64,000 nucleotides of DNA from Streptomyces sp. NBC_01235. Its GTDB lineage: Bacteria > Actinomycetota > Actinomycetes > Streptomycetales > Streptomycetaceae. A model generated the notes under the pieces. It had not been told where the DNA came from. It was given only the letters and a program-made list of their open reading frames with translations, and made no database searches. Both the position numbers and the translations under genes were made by a program. Below are positions 9,501 through 17,709 of this stretch, in pieces; the stretch's first letter is position 1; each line of letters begins with the position of its first letter. The DNA is taken from NCBI RefSeq assembly GCF_035989285.1, contig NZ_CP108513.1, positions 10,044,001-10,108,000 on the forward strand, written 5' to 3'.

Positions 9501-9516
9501 GTGAAATATGGTTCAC
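9501..9516. promoter_or_regulatory. Inverted repeat upstream of the esterase gene
   Basis: GTGAA-N6-TTCAC sits in the only AT-rich stretch of the 294-bp gap before the esterase. It could be an operator or part of a promoter. No cognate regulator is adjacent. The rest of the gap (9420-9649) shows no gene. Confidence 0.3.
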
Positions 9517-9649
9517 TGAAAGATGGTGTGAGTCTCGGGCGACGGTCGGCCGGTGTCAATGGGGCGGCCCCGCATTCCGTTTCGGTCACCTGACTTGAAT
9601 CCCGTGTGCGGACCGCCTGCCCGGCAGCCGGTCCTTTGAGGAGTCAACG

Positions 9650-11170
9650 ATGAGCAGTAGCGAGTTCCCAGAGGTCAGGACGGTGGCGGGTGCGGTCCGC
9701 GGGCGCCGCGAGGGTGGCTTGGAGGTCTTCAGGGGTATCCCGTTCGCACAGCCGCCGGTGGGTGAGGCGCGGTTCGCGGCGCCGCGACCAGTGGACGGCT
9801 GGGACGGTGTGCGGGAGGCGTTCGCGTTCGGTCCGCCACCTCCGCAGGAGCCGATGGGCCCCGAGGCCGAGCCTCCGGTAGGCCTTCCGGCCGGTGACGA
9901 CTGGCTGACCGTCAACGTCTGGACGCCGGGGACGGACCCGGCCGCACGACGGCCGGTGATGGTGTGGATCTATGGTGGCGCGTACAAGTTCGGCTCTGCC
10001 GACGACCCGGCCTATGACGGCAGCCGCCTCTCCCGTGACGGTGATCTGATCGTGGTCACCCTCAACTACCGAGTCGGTGTCGAGGGGTTCGCCCTGATCG
10101 AGGGCGCACCCGCGAATCGCGGACTGCTTGACCAGGTCGCCGCCCTGGAGTGGGTGCGCGAGAACATCACCGCCTTCGGCGGCGACCCCGACCGGGTCAC
10201 CGTCTTCGGCGAATCCGCAGGCGCCGGGTCCATCGCCGCGCTGATGGCCATGCCGCGGGCACGGGGTCTGTTCCGGCGGGCCGTCGCCCAGAGTGTGCCT
10301 GGCACCTTCTTCTCCGGCGCACTGGCCGGTGACATCGCCGAGGCCCTGGCGGGCGGGCTGGGACTGCGCCCGACGGTCGCCGATCTGTCCGGTGTGGATC
10401 CGCGGAAGCTCCCTGAGGCGGGAGCCGCACTGACCGCCCGGATGCGCGAGTACGTGCATCGCTGGGGTCCGGTCGCTCTCACCCCGACCCCTTTCTCGCC
10501 CGTCGTCGACGGCGATGTCCTGCCCACCACGCCTTGGCAGGCCCTCGCGAGCGGTGCCGCACGGGACGTGGAGCTGATCACCGGGCACAACCGGGACGAA
10601 TACCGTCTCTTCCTCATGCTCGGCGGGCTGCTCGGCCGGGTGGACGAGGGCCTGGCCTCCATGGCGTTGGGCCTGTTCGGGCCGACGCCGGACGGCGAAC
10701 AGGCCTACCGCTCCGCGTTCCCGGACGCCTCGGCGGAGTACCTGTTCGAACTGGTGCAGTCCGACTGGCTCTTCCGCATGCCCTCACTTCACCTGGCAGA
10801 GGCGCAGGTGGCCGGCGGCGGACAGGCGCACGTGTACGAGCTCACCTGGGCCGCACCCGCCAACGGCGGCGCTCTGGGCGCCTGTCACGGCCTCGATGTA
10901 CCCCTGACCTTCGGCGTGTACGGCGGCCTCGGTGCCATGCTGATCGGGCCCACACCCTCGCCCGAGACCGAGGCGCTCTCCGCCCGCTTCCGCTCCGCCT
11001 GGACCGCCTTCGCGGCCGGCGGTGACCCGGGCTGGCCCGCGTACGACGCCGAGCGCCGTCTCGTCCAGCTCCTCGACACCGAACCGACGGTCACCGCGTA
11101 CCCGGAGGAGGCCGCCCGTCGACTCTGGGAACGCCATGCCTTCGCCGCTCTGCCCCTGACGTCGGCGTAG
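9650..11170 (+). CDS. Type-B carboxylesterase
   Basis: 506 aa, GAGGAG ribosome site 8 nt before the ATG. Alpha/beta-hydrolase of the carboxylesterase type-B family: FRGIPFAQPPVGEARF near residue 24, the oxyanion-hole run VMVWIYGGAYKFGS, the nucleophile elbow VTVFGESAGAG (Ser near 187), an acidic residue in GHNRDEYRLF and the His of ACHGLDVPLTFG near 412. There is no signal peptide. It hydrolyses carboxylic esters; the natural substrate is unknown. Its position beside the GH95/GH3 locus makes deacylation of plant-derived glycan fragments possible but unproven, and the GH3 terminator separates it from the importer operon. Confidence 0.9.
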   Translation: MSSSEFPEVRTVAGAVRGRREGGLEVFRGIPFAQPPVGEARFAAPRPVDGWDGVREAFAFGPPPPQEPMGPEAEPPVGLPAGDDWLTVNVWTPGTDPAARRPVMVWIYGGAYKFGSADDPAYDGSRLSRDGDLIVVTLNYRVGVEGFALIEGAPANRGLLDQVAALEWVRENITAFGGDPDRVTVFGESAGAGSIAALMAMPRARGLFRRAVAQSVPGTFFSGALAGDIAEALAGGLGLRPTVADLSGVDPRKLPEAGAALTARMREYVHRWGPVALTPTPFSPVVDGDVLPTTPWQALASGAARDVELITGHNRDEYRLFLMLGGLLGRVDEGLASMALGLFGPTPDGEQAYRSAFPDASAEYLFELVQSDWLFRMPSLHLAEAQVAGGGQAHVYELTWAAPANGGALGACHGLDVPLTFGVYGGLGAMLIGPTPSPETEALSARFRSAWTAFAAGGDPGWPAYDAERRLVQLLDTEPTVTAYPEEAARRLWERHAFAALPLTSA

Positions 11171-11302
11171 CCCGGCTGCCTCCGACCCCATTACTCCCGC
11201 CCCGGGGCCGAGCGGCGCCAGGTGTTCTGTCTCGGGAGGTTGTGGACGGGTGAGCCAGGTCTCGGCTGAGGGATCTTGAACAGGTGAGGGCCTTCCGGTT
11301 CG

Positions 11303-11727
11303 GTGTGGATTGCGACGTCTACACCAACAGAAAGGCCCGTGCTGCGCGCCATCCGCGGTGCTCTGCAGGACGTACCTCGTTCCCCGGACCCAGACGACCT
11401 GCTCGCGTCCACCCGTCCTTCGACGGATCACGCCGGGACGGACGCGGACGGCCGGGCTGTTCGGCGAGCGCGCCGCCGACTACCGCGCCACGGTCGTCCG
11501 GGTACCGTAAGCCCGGGCGTCCGCCGCCGTGGCGGAGGCGCTGCAGCGGACGGGAGCCCGCACGCTGGTGATCCCGCCAGGCTTTCCCGAGGATCTGGTG
11601 CCCCACGGCCCCTGGACCCGGCTGCCGGACGGTCCGTCGCTGACCGTCGAGCAACTCGACGGGGCGGACGCCGTGGTCACCGGCGTCACCGTGGCCGTGG
11701 CCGTCACGGGAACGGTGACAGCGGCCG
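11303..11727 (+). pseudogene. Decayed lutC-like fragment
   Basis: Pieces of a LutC (LUD-domain) protein appear in two frames. VLRAIRGALQDVPRS in one frame matches the LutC start; GERAADYRATVVRV in another matches LAENLADYRAVV of the intact copy at 37715. A stop follows, then LVIPPGFPEDLV and GADAVVTGVTVAVAVTGTV. At least one frameshift and an internal stop are present. At about 11727 the similarity ends abruptly and a PLP-enzyme fragment begins, so a deletion joined two unrelated genes. Confidence 0.7.
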
Positions 11728-12343
11728 GCCGACCTCGGCATCGATCTGGTCTGGCACAGCGCGACCAAGTACCTCAACGGCCACTCCGACGTCTCCGCCG
11801 GAGTGATAGCCGGGCCGGGCCGAGCTCCTGAACCGGATCTGGGACGTCGGCCTGCTCACCGGTGCCACCCTCGGCCCCATCGACGCATGGCTGCTGCTGC
11901 GCGGTATGCGCACCCTGCCCCTGCGGGTGCCACGGCACAACGCCAACGGCCAGGCGCTCGCCCAGGCGTTGAACGAGCACCCGGCCGTGGCGAAGGTGCA
12001 CTGTTCCGGTCTGGCGAGTCACCCGCAGCACCAGCTGGCGGCCAGTCGGATGAGCGGTTTCGGCGGGGTGCTCGGCATCGAGTTCACCGGCGGATTCGAG
12101 GTGGCCGACGCGTTCCTCGGCAAGCTGCGCTACTCCCTCCGGTCGGCCAGCCTCGGCGGCCTGGAGTCGCTGGCCGTGCATCCGGCGTCCATGTGGCGCG
12201 GAATGCTCAGCGAGGAACGGATCGCCGAATCGGTTCCGCCGGGCCTGGTCCGGCTGGCCGCGGGCACAGAGGACACGGCCGACCTGGTCGCCGACGCGCT
12301 GGCCGCGGCCGACGCCGTACACACCACGACGGCGAGCGCCTGA
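11728..12343 (+). pseudogene. Truncated Cys/Met-metabolism PLP enzyme
   Basis: The C-terminal half of a cystathionine-gamma-lyase-type enzyme. [22 protein letters not shown] contains the PLP-binding Lys motif SATKY and is read in one frame to about 11815. From there the protein continues in the +1 frame ([45 protein letters not shown]) to a stop at 12343. One extra base in the GGGCCGGGCC run near 11812-11820 explains the shift. The N-terminal cofactor domain is missing and replaced by the lutC fragment. Confidence 0.78.
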
Positions 12344-12558
12344 ACCACCCAGAGAGCGCCGGTCGCACGGAGCGGCGACGCCATCCACCCGTGTGCACAC
12401 GCGTGACCGGCGCGGTTCTGGACCCAACTGGCCCCTGAGTCCAGCAGCTCGACGAAGAGGTGCATCTCCTTGTCCCACCTGCAGAATCATTGACGCCGGC
12501 CCAAGCGAGGTGGAGGAGCCTGTTGCCCGCATGCGGATCCTGGTCTGAGGCGGGGTTC
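12344..12558. other. Intergenic stretch without a convincing gene
   Basis: Short minus-strand frames contain ankyrin-like scraps ([21 protein letters not shown]), but they are in different frames and too short to call. No terminator or promoter stands out. Confidence 0.3.
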
Positions 12559-12834
12559 CTACCGGGTGTGCGCGTCGCCCTCGCGGTAGAGGACCAGGTG
12601 CTCGTGGAAGAGAACGCCGTCGCGGACGTCACCGGTAGCGGTGAAGCCGGTGTCGTCGACGTAGTCGAGGTGGTTGCCGGTGACGGTGTAACTCCCGGTG
12701 TAGGCGCTGCGGCGGTTGCCGCGGGCTTCGTCGTAGCGGCCGTTCGGCAGCAGTTCCTGGCGGACGAATCCGTCCGCGGTCACCCACATCCCGACGTACG
12801 GGTGCGGGTCGCGGGGCGTGTCGTTGCTGGTCAT
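12559..12834 (-). CDS. Atu4866-domain small protein
   Basis: 91 aa. The protein (VGMWVTADGFVRQELLPNGR; LDYVDDTGFTATGDV) is essentially one Atu4866 domain, a small beta-barrel family named after an Agrobacterium protein and of unknown function. The start is the ATG at 12834; the frame extends upstream but without homology. It matches the C-terminal domain of the protein encoded at 13182. It is divergent from that gene, and both carry a copy of the same upstream element (12862-12920 here). It could be a ligand-binding or modifying partner of the neighbouring amidohydrolase; this is inference. Confidence 0.78.
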   Translation of the reverse strand: MTSNDTPRDPHPYVGMWVTADGFVRQELLPNGRYDEARGNRRSAYTGSYTVTGNHLDYVDDTGFTATGDVRDGVLFHEHLVLYREGDAHTR

Positions 12835-12861
12835 GGCTCTACGATCGCCCCGGCGGCCGGT

Positions 12862-12920
12862 GGCAACCAGGCCGCCGTCTCCCCAGGTGGGAGCTTCCTG
12901 GGTGCCGCGCACCCAGCATC
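12862..12920 (-). promoter_or_regulatory. Conserved upstream element, copy A
   Basis: Read toward the Atu4866 gene, this segment matches copies B (13008-13052) and C (13968-14013). It shares a GGTG-N5-CACC palindrome (perfect TGGGTGC-N3-GCACCCA at 12899-12915) and a distal block GGCGGCCTGGTTGCC. Copy A has about 15 extra bases between the two blocks. Confidence 0.65.
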
Positions 12921-13007
12921 GCGAGCGATGGGGTCCTTCGTGCGGTACGGCCGCGGCGCGGGCTGTTCGAGACCGCCCCATGCCCCCTCCGTCGCACGCG
13001 GCGGGAC

Positions 13008-13052
13008 GGATCGTGGGTGCCGGACACCTAGGGACAAGGCGGCCTGGTTCCG
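13008..13052 (+). promoter_or_regulatory. Conserved upstream element, copy B
   Basis: GGTGCCGGACACC at 13016-13028 plus GGCGGCCTGGTT, in the same orientation as the downstream gene at 13182 and about 130 bp before its start. It is the most diverged of the three copies. Confidence 0.6.
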
Positions 13053-13181
13053 ATTCCACCGCAGAACGAACCTGGTGGTCAGGCAGCCGCCGTAGCTGCC
13101 GAACACTCGCCTCGGACCTGCGCCGGCGCTCATTTCGCGCAGCGGGGACACCGATGAGGCGACTCCACCGAGGAGCATGCA

Positions 13182-13940
13182 ATGAGCATCACCGACACCA
13201 CCGGCACCGTGCGCTGGAACCCCGAGGCCCTCGACGAGATCCTCTCGAACGACGAGGGGCGTCCCGTCCTGTTCACCAACGCCCGCATCCTGACGATGGA
13301 CCCGCTGATCGGGACCATGACCGGCGCCGACCTCCTCTTCGTCGGTTCCCTGGTCGTGGGGGTCGGCCCCGGCATCATCACCGCGGCGGCGGACGACAAC
13401 GCCATCGTCGTCGACTGCACCGGCATGACCATCGCCCCCGCCGTCGTGGACACCGTGGCGCTGGCCGGCGGCCGTGGCCACCGCTCGGAGTACGTCGCGA
13501 CGCTGACCCCGGGCAACACCCCCGACTTCCTGGCGGTGCCCGACGAACTCGCCGCCGACGTGCCGAGCGCGGTGGCCGCCCTCATCACCCGCCCGGAGCA
13601 GGTGCGCGCACTCGTCGCGGCCGGCCGGCCGGTCCTGTGGGCCGGAACCGACGTCCCCGACCGGGCCGCAGCCCCCGAGGCAGGCATCCCGGCCGCTGCC
13701 GACCTGACCGGCAGCCCGCGCGTCGGCGTCTGGATCGACAGACACGACTTCCTGCACCAGGAGCTCACCGCCGACGGCCGCTACGACGAGACCCGGGGCG
13801 GGCGCCCGCACGCCTACCAGGGCCGGTACTGGATCGACGGCGACCGCATCGACTACCTGGACGACCTCGGCTTCTGGGCCTACGGAGAGTTCCAGGGCGA
13901 CGAACTGCACCACGCGGGCTACGTCATGAAGCTCGGCTGA
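13182..13940 (+). CDS. Amidohydrolase-like N-domain fused to an Atu4866 domain
   Basis: 252 aa. Residues about 28-95 look like the N-terminal beta-sandwich of amidohydrolases (PVLFTNARILTMDPLIGTMTG; IVVDCTGMTIAPAVVDT), but the barrel with its metal ligands is absent: the position of the HxH motif reads DTVALAGG. Residues about 178-252 are an Atu4866 domain (VGVWIDRHDFLHQELTADGR; IDYLDDLGFWAYGEFQGDEL), closely similar to the 91-aa protein upstream. It is therefore unlikely to hydrolyse anything and may bind or present a ligand. A GAGGAG-like site precedes the ATG. It could also be an evolutionary fusion product still in use; no lesion is seen. Confidence 0.75.
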   Translation: MSITDTTGTVRWNPEALDEILSNDEGRPVLFTNARILTMDPLIGTMTGADLLFVGSLVVGVGPGIITAAADDNAIVVDCTGMTIAPAVVDTVALAGGRGHRSEYVATLTPGNTPDFLAVPDELAADVPSAVAALITRPEQVRALVAAGRPVLWAGTDVPDRAAAPEAGIPAAADLTGSPRVGVWIDRHDFLHQELTADGRYDETRGGRPHAYQGRYWIDGDRIDYLDDLGFWAYGEFQGDELHHAGYVMKLG

Positions 13941-13967
13941 CCTTCCCCCCCCCGGTCGGCGCACTCA

Positions 13968-14013
13968 CGATCCTGGGTGCGCGACACCTGGGGAGACCGC
14001 GGCCTGGTTGCCG
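13968..14013 (+). promoter_or_regulatory. Conserved upstream element, copy C
   Basis: GGTGCGCGACACC at 13976-13988 followed by TGGGGAGAC and GCGGCCTGGTTGCC, oriented toward the amidohydrolase start about 140 bp downstream. It is nearly identical to copy A outside the 15-bp insertion. Confidence 0.65.
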
Positions 14014-14152
14014 CAGCGGGCGCGACCGAGGCTGGGATCCGAACAGCCTCGGGCACCCTCCCCGGCGACCCACCCTCCCTGCCCTCTCCGCCCTTTCCAG
14101 CGGACGGCCCATGTCCTCCCGCCCTCTCCGGCATACGGAAAGAAGACCTCTC

Positions 14153-15544
14153 ATGAACGTCAACGACACCACCAGCGCCGCCGTGCTCGAAGAGCTCCGG
14201 CGCCGGCCCGCCGACCGGCGGCGCATCCTGTTCACCGGCGCCACCATCGTTTCCATGGACCCCGACCTCGGCGTCATCGACGGCGGTGACCTCCTCGTCG
14301 ACGGCGACACGATCACCGCCGTCGGCCGCGACCTCGACGCGGACGGTGCGGTGGTCGTCGACGCCACCGGCACGATCCTCACCCCCGGCTTCGTCGACAC
14401 CCACCGGCACGCCTGGGAGGCCCAGCTGCGCCGGATCATGCCGGACGTCGACGACCTCGGCGGTTACGTCATGGCCACCCTGGCCGGCTACGCCACGGTC
14501 TACCGGCCCGAGGACATGTACATCGGCACCAGACTGGCCGCCCTGACCGCGATCGACAGCGGCATCACGACCATGCTCGACTTCTCCCACAACTCCCGCA
14601 CCCGCGAGCACTCCGACGCTGCCATCGAGGCCCTCCTCGACACCGGCATCCGCGGCGTGCACGCCTCCATGGGCCCGCACTTCGGCGCGTGGGACCGACA
14701 GTGGCCCGGCGACCTGACTCGCCTCAAGGACCAGTACTTCACTAGCGACGACCAGTTGCTCACACTGCGCCTGGCGACCCTGGCCACCGACGAGATCGCC
14801 GGACCGGCGCTCGCCTACGGCCCCGAACTCGCCCGCGTCGCCAAGGAGTTGGGCATTGGAGTGAGCGTGGACGCCGTCTTCGGCACGTCCTCCTCCGAGG
14901 CGGTCCTGCGCTGGGCCAAGGACGGCGTCCTCAGCCCCGACGTCACCCTCATCCACTCCACCGGGCTGACCTCCGAGGCATGGAAGGCGATGGGGGAGAC
15001 CGGCACCACCGTGGCCCTCGCCCCCACGTCCGACGCGCAGATCGGCCTGGAGACCGCGATCCCCGCCGTCGACGAGGCCCTGTCCGTCGGCATCCGCCCC
15101 GGACTGAGCATCGACGTCGAAGTCGCCCTCGCCAGCGACATGTTCACGCAGATGCGGGCCCTGCACGCCATTCAGCGGATGCGCGCGGTCAACGCCGTCT
15201 ACGGCACGGACCAGCAGCCCTCCCGCATCACCACCCGCGACGTCCTCGACTTCGCCACCCTCCAGGGCGCCCGCACCAACGGCCTGGCCGGCGTCACCGG
15301 CTCACTCGCCCCGGGCAAGAAGGCCGACCTGCTGGTCATCCAGGCCGAGGACCTCAACAACATGCCGCTCAACGACCCGATCGGCACGATCGTGCTGGGC
15401 TCCGACGCCCGCAACATCAGCGCCGTCCTCATCAACGGCGAGCCCCGCAAGTGGGACGGACAGGTCCTCGACGTCAACCTGGCCGCCCTGCGCGGCGAGG
15501 TGCACGCCTCGCGCGAGTACGTGCTGAACACCCCGGCTGCCTGA
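14153..15544 (+). CDS. Amidohydrolase (AtzA/TrzN/SsnA-like)
   Basis: 463 aa from the ATG at 14153 (GGAAAGAAG upstream). The open frame runs far upstream but without homology. It has the composite beta-sandwich (ILFTGATIVSMDPDLGVIDGG) and metal-dependent barrel of the AtzA/TrzN branch: GFVDTHRHAW gives H84 and H86, LIHSTGL gives H268 and SIDVEVALASD gives D321. The strand that normally ends in a third metal His reads GIGVSVDAVFG, with D240 there instead. Family members deaminate or dechlorinate ring compounds; the substrate is unknown. The downstream MFS exporter and AhpD-like gene suggest a small catabolic or detoxification unit. Confidence 0.87.
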   Translation: MNVNDTTSAAVLEELRRRPADRRRILFTGATIVSMDPDLGVIDGGDLLVDGDTITAVGRDLDADGAVVVDATGTILTPGFVDTHRHAWEAQLRRIMPDVDDLGGYVMATLAGYATVYRPEDMYIGTRLAALTAIDSGITTMLDFSHNSRTREHSDAAIEALLDTGIRGVHASMGPHFGAWDRQWPGDLTRLKDQYFTSDDQLLTLRLATLATDEIAGPALAYGPELARVAKELGIGVSVDAVFGTSSSEAVLRWAKDGVLSPDVTLIHSTGLTSEAWKAMGETGTTVALAPTSDAQIGLETAIPAVDEALSVGIRPGLSIDVEVALASDMFTQMRALHAIQRMRAVNAVYGTDQQPSRITTRDVLDFATLQGARTNGLAGVTGSLAPGKKADLLVIQAEDLNNMPLNDPIGTIVLGSDARNISAVLINGEPRKWDGQVLDVNLAALRGEVHASREYVLNTPAA

Positions 15545-15697
15545 GCGTTCCCGCCCACTGGCTCGTCCCCTCCATCGTCCCCCGGCCGCTCCTCCCACGG
15601 CCGGGGGAACCCACCGCATCCCGGTGGCGCCCATCGGCCGATCGTGCCGCGCTCAACCACACGGGGCGGCAACCAGACGCCCCCTTCTGGAGTTCCC

Positions 15698-16927
15698 ATG
15701 TCCCACCCCACCACATCCCCCCGGCACACAGCCGGGACCAGCACACCGGACCAACCGCCGACCTGGGCCCCCGCCGCACCGACCATCGCCCTGTTGACCG
15801 CGCTGGGCGTCCTGATGGTCGGCCAGATGTACACCGTCCTGGCCCTGCTGCACCCCATGGCCACCGCGCTCGGCTCCACACCTGAGCAGGTCACCTGGAC
15901 CGCGACGGCGTTCGGCTTCGCCTACGCCGCCGGATTCCTCCTCGCCGGTCCCCTCTCGGACCGCTACGGTTCGCGTGCCGTGATCACCGCCGGGCTCGTG
16001 GCCGCCACGGCAGCCACCCTGGCGGTCAGCGCTGCCTCCGACCTCCCCACGGCCATCGCCCTGCGCAGCGTGCAGGGACTCACCGCCGCGACCTTCGCTC
16101 CCTCCGCGCTCTCCTACGCCGTCCACCACATCGCCCCACAGCGCCGCGGCACCGCCCTGACCTGTATCACCAGCGGCATGTTCGCCGCCGCCGTGCTCCT
16201 GCAGATCGGCGCCCAGGCCGTCGCGACGGGGCTCGGCTGGCGCGCGGTCTTCTGGATCGGTGCCGCCCTCATGGCCCTGAGCCTGATCCCGGTGAGCCGC
16301 GTGCTGCGGCCCACCCTCCGCCACGGCACCGGCGGCGGGCTGCGCCAGGCGTTCGCGGCGATGCCACGGCTGCTGCGCCGGCCGCGCCTGGTCGCCCTGT
16401 ACCTGTCGACCGTGGCGTTGATGTCCGCCTTCGTCGCCGTCTACACGGCGGTGGCCATTGCCGGACCGGCCGGCATCGCCGGGAACTCCTCCGCGATCCT
16501 CGCCCTGAGAGTCAGCGCACTGCCCGCCCTGGTCGCCGTCCCCGTGCTCGCCCCTCTGCTCCAGCGCCTGGCCGCACCCCTGCGCGCGGTCCTCGCCTTC
16601 GCGCTCGCCGCCCTCGCCGTCGCGGCCGGCTCCTTCCTCGGCGGCCACACCGTGCCGCTGGCCATCGCCCTGCTGCTGTTCGTGGCAGCCGTCGCGGCAG
16701 CGGCGCCCGCCGTCGTCGAGACCATCAACGCAGGCGCCCCGCACGCCCGCGGCGCGGCCGTCGCCCTCTACGGATGCAGCATGTTCATCGGCGCCAGCCT
16801 GGGCCCGCAACTCACCGGCGCCCTGACCGGCCTGGGCTTCGGCGGCATCCTCCGTGTCGTCGTCGCCGCGCTCGTCCTGGGCGCCCTCCTGGCCCTGCCC
16901 GCTCTCCGCCACCATCGCGCCGAATGA
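15698..16927 (+). CDS. MFS transporter (AraJ/DHA1 exporter type)
   Basis: 409 aa from the ATG at 15698 with TCTGGAG upstream; a start further upstream adds only polar residues. About 12 hydrophobic helices. The DHA1 loop motif appears as GPLSDRYGSRAVI after helix 2, and SVQGLTAATFAPSALSY lies near helix 4. Proton-driven efflux of a small molecule, perhaps the amidohydrolase substrate or product, fits the gene order. The predicted protein is very Ala/Leu-rich, which is normal for Streptomyces MFS proteins. Confidence 0.88.
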   Translation: MSHPTTSPRHTAGTSTPDQPPTWAPAAPTIALLTALGVLMVGQMYTVLALLHPMATALGSTPEQVTWTATAFGFAYAAGFLLAGPLSDRYGSRAVITAGLVAATAATLAVSAASDLPTAIALRSVQGLTAATFAPSALSYAVHHIAPQRRGTALTCITSGMFAAAVLLQIGAQAVATGLGWRAVFWIGAALMALSLIPVSRVLRPTLRHGTGGGLRQAFAAMPRLLRRPRLVALYLSTVALMSAFVAVYTAVAIAGPAGIAGNSSAILALRVSALPALVAVPVLAPLLQRLAAPLRAVLAFALAALAVAAGSFLGGHTVPLAIALLLFVAAVAAAAPAVVETINAGAPHARGAAVALYGCSMFIGASLGPQLTGALTGLGFGGILRVVVAALVLGALLALPALRHHRAE

Positions 16928-17006
16928 CCCCGTGCCCTCCCGAGGGGACACCACGCCCGCCCATCAACGCACAGGCCGCCAAACGACAGGAAGAGGAAGC
17001 GGAGCC

Positions 17007-17441
17007 ATGAGCACCCATGACAGCGCGACGGACCGGCAGGAGCGTTTCGACCACGGCATGGCCGTACTGACGAGCATCGACGGCGAGAGCGGACAGAAGG
17101 TCATCGACTCGCCGGCCGACATCTCCCCCGAGCTGGGCCACCAGGTGGTTGCCTGGGCATTCGGAGAGATGTACAACCGCCCGCAACTGGCCCCGCGGGA
17201 CCGCCAACTGGTCACGCTGGGCATGCTGACGGGCCTGGGTGGCTGCGAGCCGCAGCTCGATGTCCACATCAACGCAGCCCTCAACGTCGGCCTGAAGCCT
17301 GATGAGATCGTCGAGGCGCTGCTCCATGCGGCCGTCTACTGCGGCATGCCCAAGTCCCTCAACGCCACCTTCGTCGCCCAGAAGGTCTTCGCGGAGCGAG
17401 GCGTCTCGGCCCATCCGGACTCCGAGGAACGCAGCTGCTGA
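17007..17441 (+). CDS. Carboxymuconolactone decarboxylase family protein
   Basis: 144 aa; AAGAGGAAGCGGAG precedes the ATG. Typical CMD/AhpD-type helical protein: AFGEMYNRPQLAPRDRQLVTLGMLTGLGG, DVHINAALNVGLKPDEIVEALLHAAVYCGMPKSLNA. It has one Cys at GGCEP and one at VYCGMP but no AhpD CxxC pair, so peroxidase activity is unlikely and a decarboxylase- or lactone-type role is more probable. It ends the amidohydrolase-MFS gene run. Confidence 0.87.
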   Translation: MSTHDSATDRQERFDHGMAVLTSIDGESGQKVIDSPADISPELGHQVVAWAFGEMYNRPQLAPRDRQLVTLGMLTGLGGCEPQLDVHINAALNVGLKPDEIVEALLHAAVYCGMPKSLNATFVAQKVFAERGVSAHPDSEERSC

Positions 17442-17701
17442 GAATGCCGTGGCCCGGTTCCCCGTACGTCGGTCCCCGACCGGCCGAACCCCTCTCCCGC
17501 GCATCCGATCGCACACGCCACCGTGTAGGCCGGCCGAGCGTCCGGCCCACGCACAGCAGAGGTGGCCGACATGGAAGGCCTGGAACTGATCGTTGCTCGA
17601 TGTCTTCCCGGGAGGACCCCGCGCACTCCTAGGAGGACGACGGAAGGTCCCATGCGGCTCGGGGCCCTCGATCGGCACCTGGTGCGAGTCGGCAGGCTCG
17701 G
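17442..17701. other. Intergenic stretch before the IS element
   Basis: No gene-like frame, RNA or convincing promoter was found here. The intact sequence before insertion probably continued from 17709 to 19146. Confidence 0.4.
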
Positions 17702-17709
17702 CCATTCCC
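17702..17709. repeat. Left target-site duplication
   Basis: CCATTCCC directly precedes the left IS end and recurs at 19138-19145 directly after the right end. An 8-bp duplication is typical of IS256-type insertion. Confidence 0.7.

Noticed and set aside
12344..12560. Ankyrin-repeat gene on the minus strand
   Set aside because: LLHLAWAG and [10 protein letters not shown] lie in different frames and no full repeat can be built.
12818..14152. A very long plus-strand open frame running into the amidohydrolase gene
   Set aside because: The upstream 445 codons are Arg/Pro-rich and antisense or out of frame to the two Atu4866-domain genes. Only the part from 14153 has amidohydrolase homology and a ribosome site.
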